Shown here: in pieces, positions 43,434 through 55,813 of the stretch
Layout of the letters: each line of letters begins with the position of its first letter
How positions within the stretch are numbered: the stretch's first letter is position 1
Assembly: GCA_034440615.1 (NCBI GenBank)
Contig: JAOTOM010003979.1
Span: forward strand, 62,001-126,000
Source of the DNA: Ashinkailepas kermadecensis
Taxonomy: Eukaryota; Arthropoda; Thecostraca; Neolepadidae
Length of the DNA: 64,000 bases
Reading direction: 5' to 3'
Position numbers and translations under genes: made by a program
Notes under the pieces: model-generated
Told to the model about the DNA's origin: nothing
What the model saw: the letters and a program-made list of their open reading frames with translations, nothing else
The model's database searches: none

Positions 43434-45893
43434 ACGTGTGCATGTGTGTGGCGTCCATGATGTCCATGTGTGTGGCGTCCATGATGTCCATGTGTGTGGC
43501 GTCCATGATGTCCATGTGTGTGGCGTCCATGATGTCCATGTGTGTGGCGTCCATGATGTCCATGTGTGTGGCGTCCATGATGTCCATGTGTGTGGCGTCC
43601 ATGATGTCCATGTGTGTGGCGTCCATGATGTCCATGTGTGTGGCGTCCATGATGTCCATGTGTGTGGCGTCCATGATGTCCATGTGTGTGGCGTCCATGA
43701 TGTCCATGTGTGTGGCGTCCATGATGTCCATGTGTGTGGCGTCCATGATGTCCATGTGTGTGGCGTCCATGATGTCCATGTGTGTGGCGTCCATGATGTC
43801 CATGTGTGTGGCGTCCATGATGTCCATGTGTGTGGCGTCCATGATGTCCATGTGTGTGGCGTCCATGATGTCCATGTGTGTGGCGTCCATGATGTCCATG
43901 TGTGTGGCGTCCATGATGTCCATGTGTGTGGCGTCCATGATGTCCATGTGTGTGGCGTCCATGATGTCCATGTGTGTGGCGTCCATGATGTCCATGTGTG
44001 TGGCGTCCATGATGTCCATGTGTGTGGCGTCCATGATGTCCATGTGTGTGGCGTCCATGATGTCCATGTGTGTGGCGTCCATGATGTCCATGTGTGTGGC
44101 GTCCATGATGTCCATGTGTGTGGCGTCCATGATGTCCATGTGTGTGGCGTCCATGATGTCCATGTGTGTGGCGTCCATGATGTCCATGTGTGTGGCGTCC
44201 ATGATGTCCATGTGTGTGGCGTCCATGATGTCCATGTGTGTGGCGTCCATGATGTCCATGTGTGTGGCGTCCATGATGTCCATGTGTGTGGCGTCCATGA
44301 TGTCCATGTGTGTGGCGTCCATGATGTCCATGTGTGTGGCGTCCATGATGTCCATGTGTGTGGCGTCCATGATGTCCATGTGTGTGGCGTCCATGATGTC
44401 CATGTGTGTGGCGTCCATGATGTCCATGTGTGTGGCGTCCATGATGTCCATGTGTGTGGCGTCCATGATGTCCATGTGTGTGGCGTCCATGATGTCCATG
44501 TGTGTGGCGTCCATGATGTCCATGTGTGTGGCGTCCATGATGTCCATGTGTGTGGCGTCCATGATGTCCATGTGTGTGGCGTCCATGATGTCCATGTGTG
44601 TGGCGTCCATGATGTCCATGTGTGTGGCGTCCATGATGTCCATGTGTGTGGCGTCCATGATGTCCATGTGTGTGGCGTCCATGATGTCCATGTGTGTGGC
44701 GTCCATGATGTCCATGTGTGTGGCGTCCATGATGTCCATGTGTGTGGCGTCCATGATGTCCATGTGTGTGGCGTCCATGATGTCCATGTGTGTGGCGTCC
44801 ATGATGTCCATGTGTGTGGCGTCCATGATGTCCATGTGTGTGGCGTCCATGATGTCCATGTGTGTGGCGTCCATGATGTCCATGTGTGTGGCGTCCATGA
44901 TGTCCATGTGTGTGGCGTCCATGATGTCCATGTGTGTGGCGTCCATGATGTCCATGTGTGTGGCGTCCATGATGTCCATGTGTGTGGCGTCCATGATGTC
45001 CATGTGTGTGGCGTCCATGATGTCCATGTGTGTGGCGTCCATGATGTCCATGTGTGTGGCGTCCATGATATCCATGTGTGTGGCGTCCATGATGTCCATG
45101 TGTGTGGCGTCCATGATGTCCATGTGTGTGGCGTCCATGATGTCCATGTGTGTGGCGTCCATGATGTCCATGTGTGTGGCGTCCATGATATCCATGTGTG
45201 TGGCGTCCATGATGTCCATGTGTGTGGCGTCCATGATGTCCATGTGTGTGGCGTCCATGATGTCCATGTGTGTGGCGTCCATGATATCCATGTGTGTGGC
45301 GTCCATGATGTCCATGTGTGTGGCGTCCATGATGTCCATGTGTGTGGCGTCCATGATGTCCATGTGTGTGGCGTCCATGATGTCCATGTGTGTGGCGTCC
45401 ATGATGTCCATGTGTGTGGCGTCCATGATGTCCATGTGTGTGGCGTCCATGATATCCATGTGTGTGGCGTCCATGATGTCCATGTGTGTGGCGTCCATGA
45501 TGTCCATGTGTGTGGCGTCCATGATGTCCATGTGTGTGGCGTCCATGATGTCCATGTGTGTGGCGTCCATGATATCCATGTGTGTGGCGTCCATGATGTC
45601 CATGTGTGTGGCGTCCATGATGTCCATGTGTGTGGCGTCCATGATGTCCATGTGTGTGGCGTCCATGATGTCCATGTGTGTGGCGTCCATGATGTCCATG
45701 TGTGTGGCGTCCATGATATCCATGTGTGTGGCGTCCATGATGTCCATGTGTGTGGCGTCCATGATATCCATGTGTGTGGCGTCCATGATGTCCATGTGTG
45801 TGGCGTCCATGATGTCCATGTGTGTGGCGTCCATGATGTCCATGTGTGTGGCGTCCATGATGTCCATGTGTGTGGCGTCCATGATGTCCATGT
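43434..45893. repeat. 24-bp satellite, about 102 units
   Basis: Unit: GTCCATGATGTCCATGTGTG followed by TGGC. Counting from 43453, units 0-66 are identical. Seven units (67, 72, 76, 83, 88, 94, 96) share one change, GATGTCC to GATATCC. Five of six frames are open throughout (MDIMDATH, TWTSWTPH, HGHHGRHT, VASMMSMC, HVCGVHDV). I do not call a gene. Confidence 0.98.
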
Positions 45894-46233
45894 GCATACA
45901 TCCATCTGATAACGCGAGACAGGATAAATATCCCGCTATGAATCCCGGATCAAGCTTCTGGTGCATGTAGGAATTTTGCACAGCATCGCGCGATGTCCCA
46001 AAAGTATTCCCATTCACATCCGTTATCTGCATTCACATCTGTTATCTGCATCAGATGTCGGGGAAATTTCCTCCGCCTTCAATTGTTCCGTCGTAGTGGA
46101 ACGTGTTGCATCAGGTGTAAAGAACCGCCGCGTGACACCTGGCTCGGCGACTGGTGGGTGAGTTGCGGGCTAGTATAAGACGACGACAGGATCCCTGGAC
46201 GAGCGGTGACAGGTGTTGGCAGCGCAGTGTAGT

Positions 46234-46422
46234 CGAGTCTCCATCTACACCAGTCGAGTCTACATCTACACCAGTCGAGTCTCCATCTACACCAGTCGAG
46301 TCCCTATCTACACCAGTCGAGTCTCTATCTACACCAGTCGAGTCTCCATCTACACCAGTCGAGTCTCCATCTACACCAGTCGAGTCTCCATCTACACCAG
46401 TCGAGTCTCCATCTACACCAGT
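46234..46422 (+). repeat. 21-bp minisatellite, nine copies
   Basis: CGAGTCTCCATCTACACCAG plus T, nine units with a few single changes. Confidence 0.95.
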
Positions 46423-47282
46423 AATCGGTGATTCACCTTCAGTGTTCATGCAGCCACTCGCCTTCCAGCATGCACGCTGAATTAGGGTGATTTGGGATGC
46501 GATGCATTCATCAAATTGTATCGCCGAAGGTAGAAATATTCAGCGAATATTAAGAGTGCTTGATGAGGAATATTGCGATAAAAGTGGTGAAGACCAAAAT
46601 TCTAAATGAAAACATTCGCTTTTATGAAACGTTTTGTTTCATTCCGGCACATCTAACCCCAAGCAAAGAAAATAAAACGCGAAGCAGTGCAGCCAAAACA
46701 CTACTGCGTTCCAAGAAGCGTACTTGGTCTGTGTCGGGTGGCCGTTCAAATGGACTCGTGTGCCATATACACGGGGCAAACACTCGTCGGACCTCGCCCT
46801 CGAGTGTCGACACTGATTATAACGCAATGATTGTGCTCCATGCAATGCAATGCAATGCAATGCAATGCTCCATTTAGACTGGGACTTTTCCAGTTATGTT
46901 TTATTCAAGGGAGAGCAGGTCAGCTATAAATGAGAGTCAAATGGAGTTCCACGGTTCTTCCTAGTGTGCCCAGCTAAGTTATTGTTGCAATTGCATCAAA
47001 ATCGAATCAAAATCAATGCTAAGCAAGGTAATTGGAGCAAGCAAGCTATCGAGATTAACAGAATTGCAATGCACTCGAGGAGTTCTAGATGTAATTCTCC
47101 TTACCGTGGTACGCAAAAACGTAGGTGAGTAGTTCCGCGAAATTATTGTTGCTGCTGAGGTATGATTTGGTGAGGTCCTTTCAACCATACGTTAATACAA
47201 CGTCACCAACCTGTGGACAAATTTCCGAATTTTCCGAAATATTGGTACTGGATTGACGACACATTGAGAACTGGTTGGTGAT
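46423..47282. other. Stretch without recognised genes
   Basis: It contains an ATGCA pentanucleotide microsatellite at about 46838-46867 and nothing else recognisable. Confidence 0.45.
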
Positions 47283-47589
47283 CAGGGGCGAATACGCGGG
47301 AGGGGCACGGTGCATCCCCCTTGGAAAGGTGGTGGCCGCTCGGGCCGGAAAAAGAGCTTCTCTTAGGTGGGCTGGAGTGCAGCCCCCCCCCCCCCCCTCC
47401 CTCCCTCCCTCCGCTCAAGGGATTTTCAGCAAAAGACGCTCATTTCTATTTCAGAGGAAAGGCGCCCCTTCAATATGCTCAAGCGCACCCCACCCCTCAA
47501 AGAATGCTTCCTCCGAAGAAATGTGGTCGACGAAAAGGCGACATTCCTAGGAAATGTGTCCCCATGAACAGTTCCTGGATCTGTCCTTG
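47283..47589. mobile_element. hAT-type MITE, older copy
   Basis: It starts CAGGGGCGAATACGCGG and ends TTCCTGGATCTGTCCTTG. The internal GGGCTGGAGTGCAGCC and GGGATTTTCAGC match the copies at 21374 and 26811. Flanks TTGGTGAT and GCGGAGAT agree at five of eight positions, a worn target duplication. It holds a 15-base C tract. Confidence 0.7.
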
Positions 47590-49094
47590 GCGGAGATGGT
47601 CTATCTCTTCCATGCGTATTATGAGAGCCAAACATAACTGGTGTCGCAAAATCAGGTTTCGAGTCTATTCTGTCAATGCATCACTATAAACCTAATGTTC
47701 AATTTATAACGTATTCGTCTTGCATTGACTGCACCAAAAGTGAACGATGATCTACCCCTCCCCTGGAGCCAAATATTGGCGTTTCATGCCGGCACATTTT
47801 GATTAGTGTGGCATTGGCAATAACAAAGGTAGGTGCGAGTTTCTACTCGTGGACAGAACCATCATAAAGCTATTTCTTAATATGCATGAATCCAGCAGAA
47901 AATGAGGTCCTCCCGGGATAACGCCAGTATGATTTTCTCCAACAATGGTCGACCGATATGGTTTCAACGTTCACCAACGGCAGCAAGGCGAGATGAATTC
48001 TCAGTGTGCTCAGCGAATGCATGTTTGGTGCAGTTTTGCAGAAACATGCGCAAATTGATCCAGTTGCCAGGATCATTTCTGAGGTCGTTTCATTGCATGC
48101 TACACCAAATTGCATTGCTTTGCGTTACCATTGACACATTGGTAAACCATTGACACATTGGTGTGGTCATGATTCCCGGAACCTGGCGGAAGGTCCATCC
48201 TTTTTGCCAAAAATGCCTTCCACTTGATGTGCACAAGTAGAACGGTCACACAATTGAACATGCTCACCTAGTTTCCAATGTTCAGGTAGGAAAATAATAT
48301 AGGTGGGATAATATTGGAATGTAAGTAGTATAATATTCCGAGGAGCGCAAAACAACTCGCCAAACTACATGGTGCATGGTGCACAGCAGCTTCCGACCTG
48401 CAGAATCGTTGCCATGAACTGTGCTCGGTAACTGATATAGACGGCGCCACCAGTGAGTTCATCACGTCATGGCCGGTGCAATATTGCAAGAGCCAAGGAA
48501 GCAAGGGTCATCGCATGGTGTCCGGCACGGCCCAATATTCAACCGGTTTTGGCACGATCCAACAGTTTTCTCGCCGCCCCGACACCTCGAATATGAAGCG
48601 TCAAATATGTATATTTATAGTTGATTTGGTTCGCAGTGACGGAGACCCGCGCGCGGCAATGGAGGAGTGGTCACTGCAATGGCACGGACGGCCACCTCAG
48701 TGCAGCCAGTCCCGCCGCCGCCGGCAGTCAGCTGGTATCGATCGGTGACGACAACAGTGTGTGTCACGTGACCCACGGACACGCCTCACTAAATCGTCGG
48801 CGGTTCCTTTCGCGGACCTTCGGATTTATTATCAGAACTCTAGACATAGTGACTTGAGTCCGAACAGTCATGTGTCGCTTACCCTCTTGCCGATAAAAAA
48901 ATATTTTGATGCTCAATCACAGACCAATATGGCGGCGGAGCACCGACGACGCTCAGCTGGGGGTTCAGGAAACGCCCGTGTGCTCGGCCCCCATTACCTC
49001 CTTGGTCGTCTAAAAATAGTCACCCAGCTGGCTGGCACGTGCCACACGGGCCAGGGCGCCTCCAAAACGGCAGAAACCGTCCCACTCACCCGAA
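47590..49094. other. Stretch without recognised genes; GC-rich toward 49 kb
   Basis: From about 48640 the DNA becomes CG-rich and promoter-like. Frames before that are not recognisable. Confidence 0.4.
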
Positions 49095-49181
49095 ATGTCC
49101 GCAGAAGACGCAGCAGTCAGCAAGCACAGACCGACGACCACGGCGCAATGGCTGCTGCGGCCAGTGACGTCACTGCGCCAG
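49095..49181 (+). CDS. Candidate 5' coding exon in a CpG-rich promoter region
   Basis: ATG 49095 (CCGAAATGTCC) opens MSAEDAAVSKHRPTTTAQ, then WLLRPVTSLRQ, and ends at CAG|GTAAGG (donor from 49182). An alternative ATG at 49148 with better context (CGCAATGG) reads MAAAASDVTAP to the same donor. A CRE (49165-49172) lies within it. The frame choice and the downstream gene are unknown; only the start-plus-donor pattern supports it. Confidence 0.3.
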
Positions 49182-50049
49182 GTAAGGAACAGCCACACTG
49201 GGTCGGCGACGGTGCGCGCGCGCGGCCGACCGGCGCCGCCGTCGTGGGAACCGGACGACGCGTGGGAACGCCGCTCGCGAGACTGTGGCGTGCTGCGAGT
49301 CGGCCGGGCGGCCAGGTGACCGTGTGACGGAGTGAAGACAGCTGGTGCCCGCTCGTGGGGGAGGCCACCCCGCCGCCCGCCCCTCACTCTCTGGGAGGGG
49401 CACAGGACGGGGGCTATTTCCGCACGTGCCGGCGACGGAAGGAGCGTGCAGCTCGTGTGTGCTTGCCGACGTCACAGTGAAGCTGCCTGTGTGAGAAAGT
49501 TTGGTATGTAGGGATGAAGGCTGTCTACTTCATGGAAAGTTCGAGAAATGTATCTATATCTTGTCCACTAATTGTTTTCCCAATTGCTCTTTCCAGTCAC
49601 TGTTGTAACAGGGACATGGGTTTAAGCTCAATTGTGTGTTGACTTATCGACGCAAAACAATACAGACTAGCCAATTAGCTCGCACTTAGGCCAAACCATT
49701 GGCATCTAGCATTTGTCTGTAACATATTCATTGGGAAGGCTGGGCAGCGGCACCTCCAGCTCCGGAAAGTGTGATGCCCATGACGCTCCAAGTAGCGACA
49801 TGACCTCGAAACGGTCACAGTGGTAAATTAACGTAAAACTCGTTTATCCACATAGCTCCGCGTATGATGATGCATGGAACGGATGAAACGAAAGCGGAAA
49901 ATGCAGCATCACGTGCCTGATGTAGTCCAGCTCCTGATTTGTGTGCGCATTGTACAGTGCGCATCGACACAACTTTTTGACGGTGCCAGTTGTCCATTCA
50001 GGATCTTTGGATGGGGCGGAGTCCAATGCTCGTGAGCTCACTGTCACAA
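49182..50049. other. Stretch without recognised genes
   Basis: GC-rich to 49450, then ordinary sequence. No domain or element was identified. Confidence 0.4.
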
Positions 50050-50230
50050 CAGGTGTAGGTCTCTGAAAATTATTTGGAGGGCACAATACGTGAAGGCAAT
50101 GGACAGACCAACGTGGATTGTGGAGGCGGGGACATACCACATAGGGTCCCATGTTAAAAGTAGAAATTATTGGGAGGGCAAAGCCGATACTTGGTGGCAA
50201 GTGCCCTCCCAAAAGCATGCAAAGCTACAC
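50050..50230 (-). mobile_element. MITE-like repeat, family B, copy 2
   Basis: On the minus strand it starts CAGGGGTGTAGCTTTGC and ends CCTACACCTG, short inverted ends. The body matches 14835-14985 (TTTTAACATGGGACCCTATG). No target duplication was evident. Confidence 0.6.
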
Positions 50231-51611
50231 CCCTGATCGCTGCTATGATGAGTGTGCTAGGAAATGAAGTTAGGAAACTTAAACTATTGTGAAAATTACA
50301 CTTTAAATGTAAACATTAACTCAATTATAGCACGGAACATTAAACCAGATTGAGATACAATAAAGCCGTCGAAAATGTCAAATAAAGCTCAAAAAGTTGA
50401 GCTCACATCAGTGAAGTATATTGACCTAAGTTTTACATGTGACGTCACACGGCAGTCCAAAGCTTAAACGTTATCCCGCTTGGCGAAATTTCGATTTTAG
50501 TCGATCATCATGAAATTAAGCAGAGCGGACACCGAATTTGCATTCCGTTATGAGCCCTCAACATCCAAGAAGATGGCCAAGAAAGACATCCATGAGCAAA
50601 AATAAGATCGAGGTCATCGTGAATCACGTGATATTCTGAGGTCAGATATTGAATCTGGTCTGATACCCATGTTGTGCATGTTTCTACACTATCATTTTGC
50701 CAGGTATCTGATAGATGCAACAAGAAACTTGACCGAGCGCATGGGGAATATATTCCCACTTATTGTTTGGAAAAATGACTATTATCTTCGATAAAAATGC
50801 AGTGTATATTTGAGGCCTGCTGCATTTGGTACGCCTTATCTCAGTCATTTTTAAAGTGATTAACTTGAAATTTGCTATGTATAATCGCAATCTGAGTCTG
50901 AATGGCATATTCCGGTTTTTGGAGGAAGAAATAAATGTTGGGAAAAAAATGAAAAACTGTTGTTCAGTTTTACAAATTTTGACAACCACGTGGTACAATA
51001 AGCATACTTCGGAGATTGCAGCATCATTTTCCATTAAATGTCATGTTACTTGTCGAAAATCGATTGTTAATACGATTGCTCCTCGATTTTGTTTGCCGTT
51101 TCGTTCTGTAGGTACATCATTCATTTCGTTCAAGGTTGTGGGAGGTGACGTCATTATGACTTCATTCACACCCACCCGACCCATAGTTAGTTACAAGTTC
51201 GCGTTTGGTCACAAGCTGTGGAAGGGATGTGCGAACAGGTACTGAATGTTTTAACTTGATATGCCTGTACGTTTTCAAGTAATTAAAACAATATCCAGGG
51301 GCAAATTCTGACTCCCTAGTGCACTGACACACAAGCTTCCCCAGTCACACAAACCTTGCCCCACTGCAGTGGGGCGAGGTCTAGCGAACAAAAGCCGAGA
51401 CGTTTCAGATGTGAAACTGCGCCACGTATTGTTCCACTATAAAGAATAATCTTACTATACTATCCGAAATGAATGCAACCCCATTTAACCTACCTACTCC
51501 AAGCCAAAGTTTCCCCGTGGTCTTTTTTGTAAACTGTCGGATTTGATTTCTAAAAAATAGTATTTTATTGGATTAGTGTAGGATGTCTGCTCATACATCG
51601 CCAACTGTGTA
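50231..51611. other. AT-richer stretch without recognised genes
   Basis: CREs occur at 50440-50447 and 51146-51153. Overlapping frames of about 116-139 codons on both strands at 50684-51245 have no recognisable motif. Confidence 0.4.
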
Positions 51612-51635
51612 CTTTGCGTACATATGTACGCAAAG
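51612..51635. repeat. 24-bp perfect palindrome
   Basis: CTTTGCGTACAT followed by its exact complement. Confidence 0.95.
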
Positions 51636-52029
51636 CAATATGTATGTGTATATAGCACATATGTGGTGTTCATACTCATAATGTTGTCCATCAGGCAGGT
51701 CAGGCCCGGCCCGAACCCCGTCATGGATGTAAAATGTGGGCCAGACACTTGATCCGTATCCAGGGTGCTCTGAGCCGCAGCGTCTGCCCGGACCAACTGC
51801 TACTCTGTGGGAGATGGCCTCAACAGCGTGCCCCGCCGCGGGGTGTACGGTTACCGTACCTTTAACCGGTTAACCTCGTTACCGACCCGCTGGCTGGGAC
51901 ACACGTCTGGGGTCACGAAGGTCACTGCCGTCTGACCCCGCCCGACCCCACTTCACAAGGACCGGCCGGACGGCGTGGGAAAGAGAAGGCTCGTGTGCGC
52001 GCCAGGACTGGTATGTCTGTCTGCGCCGC

Positions 52030-52240
52030 CTGCGGGCGCGCGCGCGCGTGTGTGTGCGTGTACGCATACGTGTGCGTGGGTACGTCTATGTGCTTGCACA
52101 CACACACATACACACACGCGCGCGCACATGCACACGTACACAATCACGTGCATGTGTGGGGGTATGCGTGTGTGTTTGTATGTCTGTGTGTGCTTCTGTG
52201 TGGATGTGTGGGTGCGTGTGTGCGTGTGTACATAGCCGAC
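52030..52240. repeat. GT/CA alternating tract with strand switches
   Basis: A GC/GT-rich block (52030-52095) changes to a CA block (52096-52145) and back to GT (52146-52235). Nearly all steps alternate purine and pyrimidine, the pattern that favours Z-DNA. Open frames on both strands are artefacts. Confidence 0.85.
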
Positions 52241-52734
52241 GAGAAATGACGTGGATTGGGTAAGGATCACAGCCGGCACGCGTGGACACACACACACACC
52301 GATCGTGTTCCTCGTGTTTTGGCACGGCCGACAGAGAGCCGTCATGATGGCGGACAACCAATCACAGTTCGCGCCGCAATTAACACGTCATCAATCAGTC
52401 AACTGTCACAACAGACACATCAGTCACATCAGTCACGTGCACTGATCGTCACTGGTAGAGCGCGCGGCATGAACCGTGTGAGCAGGCCGCTGTCATTATA
52501 TCGGTTTCGCGACCATCCACATCCTCATACATATTCATATCCATATTCATATCCATTGTGACCATATCCATATCCATATTCATATCCATTGTGACCATAT
52601 CCATATTCATATCCATTGCGAGGTTGTGACCTGGTATCGATGATAGAACACACGCTGATTCAGCATTGGAACGGGCAGAGGTTTCAGCCTTACAAAGTTT
52701 TACCTTGCCCGCTGCAGTTGTACACCGTATACCC

Positions 52735-53250
52735 TGATCTGAGGAACTCTGGCCAGGTGGACTAAAATACTACCCTGCTCTACAGAACTCCGGCCAGGTG
52801 GACTAGACTACTGTCCTGTTCTGTAGAACTTCCGATAGGTGGACTAAGCTACAACCCTGCTCTGCAGAACTCCGGCCAGGTGGACTAAGCTACTACCCTG
52901 CTCTACAGCATTTCCGACAGGTGGATTAAGCTGCTACCCTGCTCTGTAGAACTCCGGCCAGGTGGACTAGACTACTGCCCTGCTCTACAGAACTCCGGCC
53001 AGGTGGACTAAGCTACTACCCTACTCTACATAACTCCAGCCAGGTGGACTAGACTACTGTCCTACTCTACAGAACTTCCGACAGGTGGATTAAGCTACTA
53101 CCCTGCTCTACATAACTCTGGCCAGGTGGACTAAGCTACTACCCTGCTCTGCAGAACTCCGACCAGGTGGACTAGACTACTGCCCTGCTCTGTAGAACTC
53201 CCGATAGGTGGACTAAGCTACTACCCTGCTCTGGATAACTCTCGCCTGTC
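52735..53250 (+). repeat. 41-bp minisatellite, about 12 copies
   Basis: Units AACTCCGGCCAGGTGGACTA, AGCTACTACCCTGCTCTACA, G. CCGACAGG and CCGATAGG variants alternate with CCGGCCAGG. Confidence 0.93.
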
Positions 53251-54100
53251 CAGCGTGTTGGTTGGCTTGCGATCAGTTCAGCTGCGGTGTGCTGTTTAAA
53301 AGTAGATTGGTCGTTGGTAATGTGCTTCAGCTTGTTTTTCCTTGCATTGTCCGCAGGACTCGCCATTTCGCACCAATCCGCAGGTTTTAGAACCAGCTTT
53401 GCGGCCCCGTGTACAATGTACACGAACAACTGGAGCGCGAGGCCATTCACCAATCATCCGCCCCGGGAACTCGATACGATGTCATCCATCACGTATTTGC
53501 CGATCAATATTGGATCAGGCCATTACCGTGGGCGGCGGACGCAGCGGGTGGTGGTCGCTGTCGCCCCGCCACTGTACCAGATCCCGTGTCGTCCATTGTG
53601 CCGGACGTCGCCTCGCCCGCCGCCGCCCGCCGCCGAACCACGCGCCGAGCCGCTAATCCACCATCAGTCCGTCCTCTCAGCCGTAAACACCGCCCCCCCC
53701 GGCCGACGTCACAATGTCGTAAACTGGACATTTGCGGCCCGCCGCCGACCGGCGCTCCGTGTGTCAGACCTGCCGGGGAACACCAGCCGGCTCGACATCA
53801 ATGAATACAGATGGCCGTCCTCCTTGTCGGCAGTCGCTGCCCCGCCGCCTCCGGTCTCATTTCGAATGCATGGACTGCGTACGGACGGGAGCCGAGCTTG
53901 CGCTGGGATTTGCGCTCGGAGCCCCGTTGATCTCGTTCGTCCACTCAGTTTAAACAGAAAGTGACGCGTCATCCCATAACCTGCGATTGATGGGATTGTT
54001 TCTTCGGTGCTCCTGAAATTATCCCGGCCACGGTGCGGTGTCGCACGTGCTTGGTTCGGGCGCCGGGAACTGTAGTGGGCTGGACGAGTTTCAGTGCTGG
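53251..54100. other. CG-rich stretch, no gene recognised
   Basis: Frames of up to 225 codons remain open through composition. None shows a recognisable domain. Confidence 0.4.
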
Positions 54101-54104
54101 TCCG

Positions 54105-54330
54105 GTCCGGTTCAGTCGGATTCAGCTCAGGCCAATTCAGTCGAATCTAGTGCTGGTGCAGTCCAGTGCGTTCAGTCTAGACCAGTCCAGTTCGATCCAG
54201 TTCAGTCCAGTACAGTCAAGTCCAGGGCTGATCCAGTCCAGCCAAATACAACCAAGTCCAGTTCAGTCAAGTCCAGTCTAGTCCAGTACCGTCCAGTGCA
54301 GTCCAGTGTTGGTCCAGTCAAGTCCACGGA
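54105..54330 (+). repeat. Degenerate CAGTC repeat
   Basis: GTCCAGTTCAGTCCAGT-like words, basic step CAGTC or CAGTT, recur through 225 bp. Confidence 0.85.
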
Positions 54331-54498
54331 ACACAGGATTACGGCAGTAGCTGTACTGCAGACAGGCTTAGAGCACCGCGCCACACGGTGCATAATCCCT
54401 CAGAGATGCGTCTGTGCAGCAATCATGCAATCACACGGCCATGTGAACAATATCTGCATCACAACCGGAGACCGCGAGGCAGTTGAATGGTCCGTTCT

Positions 54499-54526
54499 TC
54501 TGCCATCCACGAAAGCGGATGGCAGA
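54499..54526. repeat. Hairpin with 10-bp perfect stem
   Basis: TCTGCCATCC, loop of eight bases, then GGATGGCAGA. Confidence 0.9.
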
Positions 54527-54789
54527 TGACGTGCACACAAGCGAACCAAGCGAAAACGTGCACACAAAATTATGCTAATCCATCTTTGTACATACCCACG
54601 AATGATGCATACAGATGCCTCTGACTGCATGCTACTTCTTAGGTACTTTCAGTTTGATGTAACATTTTTACACCAGCCACCGTCGTACAGCCAGCGAAAA
54701 TGTTTGGCTAGATGTCGACATGTTCAATGGTTGTCTTTCAATTGGGGTTTTGCATCGGACAAGATATTTATTTAGCACCAATGTGTTTC

Positions 54790-55245
54790 GAAGAGCCACC
54801 GCTCGATGCCTCGTGTAGCCGTGTTTAGCTTTGTTCCCCCATCACTGGAAGAGCCACCGCCAGATACTTCGTCTGGCCGTGTTTATCTTTGTTCCCCCAT
54901 CACTGGTAGAGCCACCGCCAGATACCTCGTCTGGCGGTGTTTAGCTTTGTTTCCCCATCACTGGAAGAGCCGCCAGATACCTCGTCTGGCGGTGTTTAGC
55001 TTTGTTCTCCCATCACTGGAAGAGCCACCGCCAGATACTTCGTCTGGCCGTGTTTATCTTTGTTCTCCCATCACTGGAAGAGCCACCGCCAGATACCTCG
55101 TCTGGCGGTGTTTAGCTTTGTTCCCCCATCACTGGAAGAGCCACCGCCAGATACCTCGTCTAGCCGTGTTTAGCTTTGTTCCCCATCACTGGAAGAGCCA
55201 CCGCCAGATACCTCGTTTGGCGGTGTTTAGCTTTGTTCTCCCATC
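54790..55245 (+). repeat. 58-bp minisatellite, eight copies, hairpin in each unit
   Basis: Units: CGTGTTTAGCTTTGTTCCCC, CATCACTGGAAGAGCCA, CCGCCAGATACCTCGTCTGG. CCGCCAGA and TCTGGCGG pair across a 7-base loop in about half of the units; the rest carry TCTGGCCG or TCTAGCCG. Confidence 0.93.
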
Positions 55246-55547
55246 GCAGTTCATATATGCGTGATTTGAAATGAAGCCCATTGTTCCACCCCTAAAGATA
55301 GAGACGTTCGAGGGCCGTTTGTTCATTGGTTACGCTTCATGTACGTTTCAGGGTGCATAAAATGTACATGCTACTTCTCCATGTTGACGTTCATATTATT
55401 CAGAAAATGTAGGCTGTATTGAACCATGCTCATTGTTTGGCATTCTCATAGCTAATGCATGGTTGTCTTACTCCGCAGTTGATACCATATGGTATGGTCT
55501 GTTGGTAGGGAGCGGACAGTTGTTCGCCACCCGTTATTTTCCTTCCT

Positions 55548-55813
55548 TCGGGATGTGATACTGATGAGATTGGCAATGGTAGCACAATGGGTATGATTGG
55601 AGGAGTTTGTAATTGTTGAGGAGTGTGTTATGCAATACCAGGTGAATCGTGCTAGATAGGCTGGGATATATAGCTCCCTAGGAACTTGAGATAATTGATT
55701 GATTGGGATGAGAGCATGTACTTTTCTGGTATCATTTCTAGATATGCTTAACCCAGATGGCCCCTGTAGCTCTTATTAAACCTTAACACTTTATGACTTC
55801 ATGACGTCATTTT
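55548..55813 (+). mobile_element. Non-LTR retrotransposon 3' end, copy A
   Basis: CTTCGGGATGTGATACTGAT through CTCTTATTAAACCTTAACAC, then a short ACTTTATGACTTCATGAC tail. It is homologous to the minus strand of 61688-62035, about 6 kb away. Confidence 0.75.

Noticed and set aside
43270..46032. A 920-codon minus-strand frame with an ATG and MDIMDATH repeats
   Set aside because: Five frames are open across the same array because the 24-bp unit has no stops. The frame's C-terminal part is translated SINE sequence. Kept only as a finding.
50826..51245. 139-codon plus-strand frame
   Set aside because: Unrecognised, overlapped by an open frame on the other strand; AT-rich non-coding appearance.
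53287..53964. 225-codon plus-strand frame
   Set aside because: CG-rich composition with several overlapping open frames on both strands and no recognisable motif.
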